DNA of 64,000 nt from Taklimakanibacter lacteus (GTDB lineage: Bacteria > Pseudomonadota > Alphaproteobacteria > Rhizobiales > Aestuariivirgaceae): assembly GCA_003576695.1 (NCBI GenBank), contig QOZQ01000002.1:434001-498000 (forward strand), read 5' to 3'. Both the position numbers and the translations under genes were made by a program. Under the pieces are notes generated by a model. That model was not told the DNA's origin, made no database searches, and was given only the letters and a program-made list of their open reading frames with translations. Below are positions 58,482 through 64,000 of the stretch, one piece after another. The stretch's first letter is position 1; each line of letters opens with the position of its first letter.

Positions 58482-59210
58482 CTAGAAATGGAAATTGATG
58501 CCCGCCTTCACGACATTCAGGCTGTTGCTGAAGCGTACATTATTCCCGTCCAGGTTCGTCACCGAGGTGTTCTCGAAGTCGCTATAATTATACTCGACGA
58601 AAGTCGACAGGGAATCGCTGAAGGCAAATTCGATGCCGCCTCCCACCACATAGCCCAGCAGCGTCTTCGAAAATGATGCAAGGTCCGAGGGATCCACCAC
58701 GCCGCCAAAATCCAGATCACCCGCGGATTGTTCGATCTCGGCTATGGCCAAGCCGCCCTTCGCATAGAGCAAGACCCGGTCAGCCGCAAATCCGAGGCGA
58801 CCGGCAAGTGCGCCCTGGAAGCCATATTCGACGCTGGCATGATCGTCATCAACGATGCCGTTCGAGTTCTCACCCACAAACACGACAGATGACTCATCCG
58901 TGAAATTATAGGCAATTTCCGCCTCGACGCCAAAGACGAGAGCATTCACCTGCCAATTGTAGCCAACGTCGAGGCCTCCCACAAAACCATCGGGGTCGAG
59001 GTCAAACGTCAAGCCTTCCGCTCCTTCGTCAAAGAAGCCACTTCCGCGATCAGAAGCATCTGAATCACCAAACGCGTAGCCGCCAAAAGCGCCGATATAC
59101 GGCCCAGACCAGTCATGAGGTGAAGAAGCAACAGGGTCCGCAGCGAGCCCAGCACCCGACAAAGCCACCAAAACAATCGTTGATGATGCCGCCAGCAGGA
59201 ATACTCTCAT
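58482..59210 (-). CDS. Omp25/31-type outer-membrane beta-barrel protein
   Basis: The 242-residue protein has a signal peptide (LLAASSTIVLVALSGAGLAA), HDWSGPYIGAFGGYAFG, GFVGGLDVGYNWQVNALVFGV, GFAADRVLLYAKGGLA and the terminal VVKAGINFHF. It is a paralogue of the protein at 57560 with the same order of motifs. The gene converges with it across an IS5 remnant. It is less GC-rich than the core genes around it, as expected for accessory DNA. Confidence 0.92.
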   Translation of the reverse strand: MRVFLLAASSTIVLVALSGAGLAADPVASSPHDWSGPYIGAFGGYAFGDSDASDRGSGFFDEGAEGLTFDLDPDGFVGGLDVGYNWQVNALVFGVEAEIAYNFTDESSVVFVGENSNGIVDDDHASVEYGFQGALAGRLGFAADRVLLYAKGGLAIAEIEQSAGDLDFGGVVDPSDLASFSKTLLGYVVGGGIEFAFSDSLSTFVEYNYSDFENTSVTNLDGNNVRFSNSLNVVKAGINFHF

Positions 59211-59332
59211 TGCCCGACTTCTCCCGTTGCTCGGCCAAAGCTTACCTGAAACAAAATCTGCCGGTAGGGCAAATAGCCGGTGAGGCGCGGTTTCGTCCGT
59301 CCTGTTGCCGAAATATCACTTAGCGTAAGGTA

Positions 59333-59375
59333 TGAGCTGCCCCGGAAGCTGGCGGCCTTCCGCCGGGCAGCGTCA
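59333..59375 (+). pseudogene. Remnant of a second comM 3' end
   Basis: These 43 nt match the last 44 nt of comM (53717-53760) at 36 positions with one gap. Downstream of the gap both encode KLAAFR-x-AA; most differences are at third codon positions and the stop is TGA to TCA. It looks like the tail of a different comM allele, left at the right end of the accessory block. Confidence 0.6.
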
Positions 59376-59377
59376 GG

Positions 59378-60436
59378 TCATTTCTCCGGCAGCGATTTTC
59401 CCAGAAATGCAGTGATCATCCGGACAGTCTCCTCATGGATCGCCTGCCGCCCGCGCGTCCCACCGTCCCTGCAGACGAACTCTTCGCCGGGAGCTTCTTC
59501 CCGGATGATCTCGACGGCGCCAGGCTTGCAGATCTGCATGAAGCTGAAATGCAGCGAGTCGGCGATCTCTTCATAGGGCGATGTCGCCTTCGGAAGATGT
59601 TGCGCGATATAGCGGGAATCCTCGTTGGTCGCGGCGATCTGGCCTTGGGTAGCGGTGGCCTTGTCGACATCGGCGCCGGCGGCGATCACCAGGAAGGGAA
59701 CGCGCATACGGGCGAGGCTTTCGAGTGTGAAGCCGCGCGCGGGTCCCAGATCGAGCGTCACCGCCGCGCCGATCCTCTGGTCGCTCAGATCGCCGCGCAG
59801 CGTCTCGGTGGCGCCGGCGCTTTGCCCGAGGCCGAGCTCGGCGAAGACCTTGCAGGCGACGGCCCCGAAGCGCTTGTCGCAATCGGGCATGATGAGATCG
59901 GCATCGAAACGGGCGCCCGCGATCTCGGCGGCGGTCCAGCCGCCGAGCGAATGGCCGATCGCGGCGATGCGGTCGCGGGCGATGCCGCCGGCAAGCTGCG
60001 GATCGGCGATGAGCGCGTCGATGCTGCGGCTGAGGTCGCGCGGCCTTTCCCACAGCCGCGCCGCCTTGGCGGGATCGCGGTCGCGGAATGTGGTGCCGGG
60101 ATGATCGGGTACGGCGACGACATAGCCTTTCTGCGCCAGGGCACCCGCGAGCCAGCTCAGATTGCGCCAGCTCCCGCCATAGCCATGCGACAGGACGATG
60201 AGAGGATGCGCATCCTGTTGGGGAACCGCGTCCTTGATGGCGGCGACACCATAGAAGACGCCATTCTCGGCGACATTGACCAGGGGCCCTGCAGCATCGG
60301 TCGGGTACCACAGCGCCACATGCAAAGGCCGGCTGGCATCGGCGACGGTGATTTCCTTGAATCCGATCTGGTCGCCAGCCAGGACGGCGGTGGCCGAAAG
60401 GACCGTGGTGAGGAGGGTGGCAGCAAATTTCAGCAT
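59378..60436 (-). CDS. Secreted alpha/beta hydrolase (dienelactone-hydrolase/PAF-acetylhydrolase-like)
   Basis: The 352-residue protein has a signal peptide (LLTTVLSATAVLAG) and an alpha/beta-hydrolase fold. The nucleophile is the serine of AIGHSLGGW, with HPLIVLSHGYGG forming the oxyanion region and DSLHFSF holding the probable catalytic histidine. Its family acts on esters, lipids or lactones; the substrate is not evident. It is the first core-looking gene to the right of the accessory block. Confidence 0.87.
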   Translation of the reverse strand: MLKFAATLLTTVLSATAVLAGDQIGFKEITVADASRPLHVALWYPTDAAGPLVNVAENGVFYGVAAIKDAVPQQDAHPLIVLSHGYGGSWRNLSWLAGALAQKGYVVAVPDHPGTTFRDRDPAKAARLWERPRDLSRSIDALIADPQLAGGIARDRIAAIGHSLGGWTAAEIAGARFDADLIMPDCDKRFGAVACKVFAELGLGQSAGATETLRGDLSDQRIGAAVTLDLGPARGFTLESLARMRVPFLVIAAGADVDKATATQGQIAATNEDSRYIAQHLPKATSPYEEIADSLHFSFMQICKPGAVEIIREEAPGEEFVCRDGGTRGRQAIHEETVRMITAFLGKSLPEK

Positions 60437-60549
60437 GAGGGTCTCCGGTGGATGGGATGACCTGTCCTGCCCGAGAGTCTGGTGCTTGCGAGACCTCGAA
60501 CGCGATCGAGGACCTGTGGCGCCGCCTCTTACAATGCTAGTTTGCCGCG

Positions 60550-60945
60550 ATGGGCCGGATGCGAGACAGTCACAGCTCCTTCGACGAGATTCCCGGCACG
60601 CCGCTCAGCGATGTCAAAGCGGTGCGGGCCCTCCTGATCGCGGCCGCGCGCGAGCACCGCGAGATGAGCTATTCGGAGCTGCTGATGGAGCTCGGCCATC
60701 GCTTCACCCGCCCCAAGATGCGGGCTCTGTGCCGTGCTCTCGATACGATCGATGAGACCGGCCGCGATGCGGGTGAGCCCGAGCTCGCGGCCCTGGTGGT
60801 GCGTGAATCGGACCGTTTGCCGGGTCAGGGCTGGTGGGTCGGGAAGGTCAATCGCCTGGGCTATGAAGGCCCCTGGACCGGCAAGGAGGCGCTCGCTTTC
60901 GTGAGGAGCCGGCAGCAGCTCGCTTTCGATCACTGGAGCAAATGA
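60550..60945 (+). CDS. Conserved-looking protein of unknown function, 131 aa
   Basis: I do not assign a function. The 131-residue soluble protein has a helical start (AVRALLIAAAREHREMSYSEL), a middle MRALCRALDTIDETGRDAGEPELAAL (in part) and a conserved-looking ESDRLPGQGWWVG followed by EGPWTGKEALAFV. The ELAALVV / PGQGWW pattern suggests a small DNA- or nucleotide-associated fold, but that is a guess. It lies between a divergent hydrolase and the convergent EamA transporter. Confidence 0.75.
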   Translation: MGRMRDSHSSFDEIPGTPLSDVKAVRALLIAAAREHREMSYSELLMELGHRFTRPKMRALCRALDTIDETGRDAGEPELAALVVRESDRLPGQGWWVGKVNRLGYEGPWTGKEALAFVRSRQQLAFDHWSK

Positions 60946-60957
60946 GCAAGAGATCGC

Positions 60958-61809
60958 TCAAGCCTCGACCTCCGCCGGCCGGTGCAGGCCGACGCCCAGG
61001 ATGACGAGGATGATGCCGGCCATATCAAGCGGACCTGGAATCTGCCGCAGCACGAGGGCGCCCGTCACCGCGGCAATGGCCGGCAGCAAGGTCAGCATCA
61101 ATGCGAAGCTGGCGCGCGGCAGCCGCGCCATGGCGAGCTGATCGCAAATATAGGGAATGACGGAAGAGGAAATGCCGACCCCGATGCCGGCCAGGATGAG
61201 GAGTGGATGGGCGAGGAGCCGCGTCGCCTCGCCGAGGCCGAAGGGTAGTGCTGCGATGAAGGCGATGGCCATGGCAGCCCCCAGCCGCTCTATGCCGGAA
61301 GCGCCGCCCTGCCGCGCCAGCCTGTGTCCGACGATCACATAGAGCGCGAAGAGAAGCGCATTGGCGAAAGCGAGGCCAAGCCCGATCAGGTCGCTCGAAT
61401 ACTGAAAGCCGATCAGCAGCAGGACGCCCGTGACGGCAAGGCCAAGGGCGAGAAGGTTGCGCGCCGAGCGCAGGCCCAGAAGCGCCACCGCGATGGTGGC
61501 GGCGAATTCGATCGCGGCGACAGTGGCGAGCGGCAGCTGGTCGATCGCCAGATAGAAGCAGCCATTCATCGCGGCGAGGATGAGGCCCATCAGCAGGATC
61601 AGCCGGCGCGCCCCGGGCTCCGCTTCGGCGAGTGTCCGCCATGGTCTGATCCACAGGCTGAAAATGAGGGCGGCCGAGGCGATGCGCAGCCATGCGACGC
61701 CCAAGGGTGACATCTGGGCGAAAAGCAGCACGGCGAAGGAGGGGCCCAGATAATGGAACAGGGCGCTCACCAGGAAATAGGCATGGGGCGGCGGGGTGGC
61801 GGCTTTCAT
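60958..61809 (-). CDS. EamA/RhtA-family transporter
   Basis: The 283-residue protein has ten hydrophobic segments in two EamA repeats (ASAALIFSLWIRPW, LLALGLAVTGVLLLIG, then VIPYICDQLAMARLPRASFALMLTLLPAIAAVTG, in part). The second-repeat pattern matches RhtA, the threonine/homoserine exporter. It is divergent from an Lrp/AsnC regulator across 85 nt, a common pairing for amino-acid exporters, so export of an amino acid under that regulator is likely. Confidence 0.88.
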   Translation of the reverse strand: MKAATPPPHAYFLVSALFHYLGPSFAVLLFAQMSPLGVAWLRIASAALIFSLWIRPWRTLAEAEPGARRLILLMGLILAAMNGCFYLAIDQLPLATVAAIEFAATIAVALLGLRSARNLLALGLAVTGVLLLIGFQYSSDLIGLGLAFANALLFALYVIVGHRLARQGGASGIERLGAAMAIAFIAALPFGLGEATRLLAHPLLILAGIGVGISSSVIPYICDQLAMARLPRASFALMLTLLPAIAAVTGALVLRQIPGPLDMAGIILVILGVGLHRPAEVEA

Positions 61810-61894
61810 GTCCGGAGAATGCCCGGATATCCGGCGAAAACGACTGATATATCCAGGTATCTATGATAGTATGTCAGGCAATTGAGGTTTGAAA
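61810..61894. promoter_or_regulatory. Divergent control region between the exporter and Lrp-family gene
   Basis: It holds a perfect 12-bp palindrome CCGGATATCCGG (61823-61834) and an AT-rich imperfect repeat around GATATATCC-A-GGTATC (61845-61861), the sort of A/T-cored site that Lrp-family proteins bind. Confidence 0.45.
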
Positions 61895-62362
61895 ATGAAG
61901 AATAGCCGAAGAATCGCAAGTGCTGCTCTTGACGCCGCCGACCGCCGGATCCTCGGCGCTCTTGCCGACAATGCCCGCATCTCGCAGGCCGATCTCGGCC
62001 GCCTGCTCGGCATGTCGGCGCAAAGTGCGGCCGATCGCCTGCGCCGGCTCGAGGATCTGGGCGTGATTGCGGGCTTCACCGCGACGCTCGATCCCGCGGC
62101 CCTGGGCCTTGCCGTCGGCGCCTATATCCGCATCCGCCCCGCCATGGGCGAATTGCCACGCGTCGCCGGCCTTCTCGCCGATATGCCGGAGATCGTCGAA
62201 TGCGACCGCATCACCGGCGATGACTGCTTCATCGCCAAGGTCTTCGTGGCCGGGATCGAGGATCTCGAGCGTGTCATCGACCGGCTCATTCCCTATGCGC
62301 AGACCAATACCTCGATCATCCAGTCCTCACCGGTGCGCCGCCGCGCGCCCGGATTTTCCTGA
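61895..62362 (+). CDS. Lrp/AsnC-family transcriptional regulator
   Basis: The 155-residue protein has an N-terminal helix-turn-helix (LDAADRRILGALADNARISQ, then LGMSAQSAADRLRRLEDLGVI) and a C-terminal RAM/AsnC effector domain (ECDRITGDDCFIAKVFVAGI). The ATG at 61895 follows GAGG at good spacing. It probably controls the divergent RhtA-like exporter in response to an amino acid. Confidence 0.92.
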   Translation: MKNSRRIASAALDAADRRILGALADNARISQADLGRLLGMSAQSAADRLRRLEDLGVIAGFTATLDPAALGLAVGAYIRIRPAMGELPRVAGLLADMPEIVECDRITGDDCFIAKVFVAGIEDLERVIDRLIPYAQTNTSIIQSSPVRRRAPGFS

Positions 62363-62501
62363 TCGGCGCGCGCCCCGGCTGGCGCGCTTGTTGCAAATTT
62401 ACCCTTTATTGACTCTCATTTGAGCCGGTAGGCATTTCCTAATGCGCCTATGCGATCTAAATGATTAACAGGCGTCAGAACGATAAAGCGGCAGGCCCTT
62501 C

Positions 62502-64000
62502 ATGGAGTCTACCCGAGGACAGGATCGACCACCCGAGCACGGCGCGGCCCCCACCGCGGCGCTCGCCGCCTTGGCCGAACCGGGCATCCGCTTCAGTCCG
62601 CTGCAATTCGCGCTCGGCACGCTCATGGCGGCGGCGGGCCTCGTCTTCTGCGTCCATCTGATCTTCGGTCCGGCCGGACTGGCCAAAGCCTGGTGGCCGC
62701 TCGGCCTGTTCTTCACTCTGGTGATCGCCATCGCCGTCTATTTCGGCAAGCGCGCCTCCGACCGGCGGCGCGAGAATGTCGAGGCGGTGCTCAACGGCCT
62801 GCAGCAGGCGCGTGCCGAGGCCGAGGCCGCCAACCAGGCCAAGAGCCGCTTCCTGGCCGCCACCAGCCATGAGATCCGCACGCCGATGAACGGCATCATC
62901 GGCATGAACAGCCTTTTGCTCGACACCGATCTCAATCCCGAGCAGCGCAACTATGCGGGCGCCGTCGATGCTTCGGCGCGCTCGCTGCTGTCGATCATCG
63001 ACGAGATACTCGATATCTCCAAGATCGAATCGGGCCGCGTCGCGCTGACGCCGGACTGGATCGATCCCCTGGTTCTCGCCGAAAGCGTGACGGAGCTTCT
63101 GGCTCCCCGCGCCCATGCCAAGGGCATCGAGATCACCTGCTCGGCGGCACCCGGCCTGCCGCCGCGCATCCTGGTGGATGAGTTGCGCTTCCGCCAGATC
63201 CTGCTCAATCTCGCCGGCAACGCCATCAAGTTCACCGAAGCCGGCGGCGTCGCGATCACGCTTTCCACAGGCCCCTGCGACGGCGATTCGGAGCAGATCA
63301 ATTTCATCGCCGAGATCGCCGACAGCGGCATCGGCATGACGGCCGAGGAGCAATCGCGCATCTTCGAGGAATTCACGCAGGCCCGCCAGGACACGGCGCG
63401 CCGTTTCGGCGGCACCGGCCTGGGCCTCTCGATCTCGCGCAATCTCGCCCTTGGCATGGGCGGCGCGATCACGGTGACGAGCGAGCGCGGCAAGGGATCG
63501 CTGTTCCGCGTCACCTTGCCTTGCGTCGGCGTGCGCAATGAGGGACCGTCCGATCCGCTGAAAGGCCGCATCTATGAGCTCGCTCTGCCGCCCGGGCCGA
63601 CGCTCGTCAGCCTCGAGACGACGCTCGCCGGGCTTGGCGCCACGACCCGCCAGGTCGCGACCGAGGCCGCCTTGCGCCAGGCCTTGCGCAAGCCGCACTC
63701 CGCCAGTGGCCTCATTTGCGATTCTTCCCATTCGGCGACGCTCGCCGTGTGGCGCGCCGCCCATGAGCGCAAACGCCCGACCGGCAAGCCCGTCTTCATC
63801 CTCCTCCAGGCGGAAGAGCGCCGCGCCTTGCGCGATTTCCTCGAGCCGCCATTCGCGGGCTACCTGCTCAAGCCGCTCCGGCGTTCGACCTTGCTGCGCC
63901 AGCTCGTCCAGAGCGACGACCAGACGATCGCCTCGGCCGTCAGCGATCTGCGCCGCATGGCATCGACCAAGAAGGAGATGCCGCATCTCACGGTCCTGCT
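62502..64000 (+). CDS. Membrane-anchored hybrid sensor histidine kinase, partial
   Basis: The gene runs off the right edge; 499 codons are present. Two transmembrane helices (about 36-55 and 64-82) are followed by a coiled-coil, a DHp domain with the phospho-acceptor His123 ([21 protein letters not shown], in part), and an ATPase with N-box [15 protein letters not shown]1 ADSGIGMT and G2 [14 protein letters not shown] degenerate receiver-like segment comes next (about 355-470), and a second begins at PHLTVLL. It is the BarA/EvgS-like hybrid layout without a periplasmic sensor domain. The signal and the partner regulator are unknown. Start ATG 62502 has a weak ribosome site. Confidence 0.9.
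   Translation, partial: MESTRGQDRPPEHGAAPTAALAALAEPGIRFSPLQFALGTLMAAAGLVFCVHLIFGPAGLAKAWWPLGLFFTLVIAIAVYFGKRASDRRRENVEAVLNGLQQARAEAEAANQAKSRFLAATSHEIRTPMNGIIGMNSLLLDTDLNPEQRNYAGAVDASARSLLSIIDEILDISKIESGRVALTPDWIDPLVLAESVTELLAPRAHAKGIEITCSAAPGLPPRILVDELRFRQILLNLAGNAIKFTEAGGVAITLSTGPCDGDSEQINFIAEIADSGIGMTAEEQSRIFEEFTQARQDTARRFGGTGLGLSISRNLALGMGGAITVTSERGKGSLFRVTLPCVGVRNEGPSDPLKGRIYELALPPGPTLVSLETTLAGLGATTRQVATEAALRQALRKPHSASGLICDSSHSATLAVWRAAHERKRPTGKPVFILLQAEERRALRDFLEPPFAGYLLKPLRRSTLLRQLVQSDDQTIASAVSDLRRMASTKKEMPHLTVL

Noticed and set aside
53717-59375. Classic integrative element with attL/attR
   Set aside because: The flanking similarity is only 82% and there is no integrase, excisionase or transfer gene; I keep it as an insertion footprint only.

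Overview
The window is 64 kb of GC-rich chromosome from an alphaproteobacterium, most likely a member of the Hyphomicrobiales (Rhizobiales). Four things point that way: the gene orders pyrF-trpF-trpB-trpA-accD-folC, rpsA/sppA-ihfB-lapA, rpsT-dnaA-dnaN-recF-gyrB, ubiE-ubiB-coaBC-dut and hrcA / rph-rdgB-hemW; an AccD without its zinc-ribbon cysteines; Omp25/31-type beta-barrel proteins; and GAAAA...CGGTTTTC palindromic intergenic repeats of the kind common in that order. No rRNA, tRNA, CRISPR array or complete mobile element was seen.

Layout. 0-3.4 kb: hexuronate catabolism (a GntR regulator divergent from uxuB-uxuA). 3.4-9.1 kb: a minus-strand tryptophan, pyrimidine, malonyl-CoA and folate operon. 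9.1-16.8 kb: a block that interrupts this minus-strand run. It holds a GntR regulator with strong palindromic operators, an ABC importer with two permeases, an FAH-family hydrolase, a MurQ/GKRP-like double-SIS protein and an ornithine cyclodeaminase homologue. 16.8-28.7 kb: lapA, ihfB, sppA, rpsA, a triple-repeat secreted protein, then gyrB, recF, dnaN, dnaA and rpsT. 28.8-38.5 kb: a YegD-like Hsp70 with a TauE exporter, crotonase, mutM, ubiE-ubiB, coaBC-dut-moeB. 38.5-45.3 kb: a palindrome-dense gap, grpE, GST/LysR, GFA, hrcA, and a Zur-box-controlled zinc module (AztD-like metallochaperone plus a COG0523 GTPase). 45.4-53.8 kb: rph, a VOC-RdgB fusion, hemW, a lipoprotein divergent from rsmI-yraN-gshB, and comM. 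53.8-59.4 kb: an accessory block bounded by two versions of the comM 3' end. 59.4-64 kb: hydrolase, EamA transporter, Lrp regulator and a hybrid histidine kinase that runs off the right edge.

The most interesting part is 53.9-57.4 kb. A PqqD-like peptide-recognition protein, a previously uncalled 49-residue ORF, a GT2-TPR glycosyltransferase and an ATP-grasp enzyme lie in one minus-strand operon, with a GT10 fucosyltransferase-like gene divergent from it. This is the logic of a ribosomally made, post-translationally modified (perhaps glycosylated) peptide, with the small ORF as candidate precursor. It lacks the usual maturases and matches no system I can name. An 82%-identical copy of the last 44 nt of comM at the far end, with mainly third-codon-position differences, suggests that the block was inserted behind comM.

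Other unusual points: an in-frame glyoxalase-RdgB fusion, a secreted protein of three cysteine-bearing repeats, an AztD gene without its usual ABC transporter, and a long perfect palindrome in the dnaA leader.
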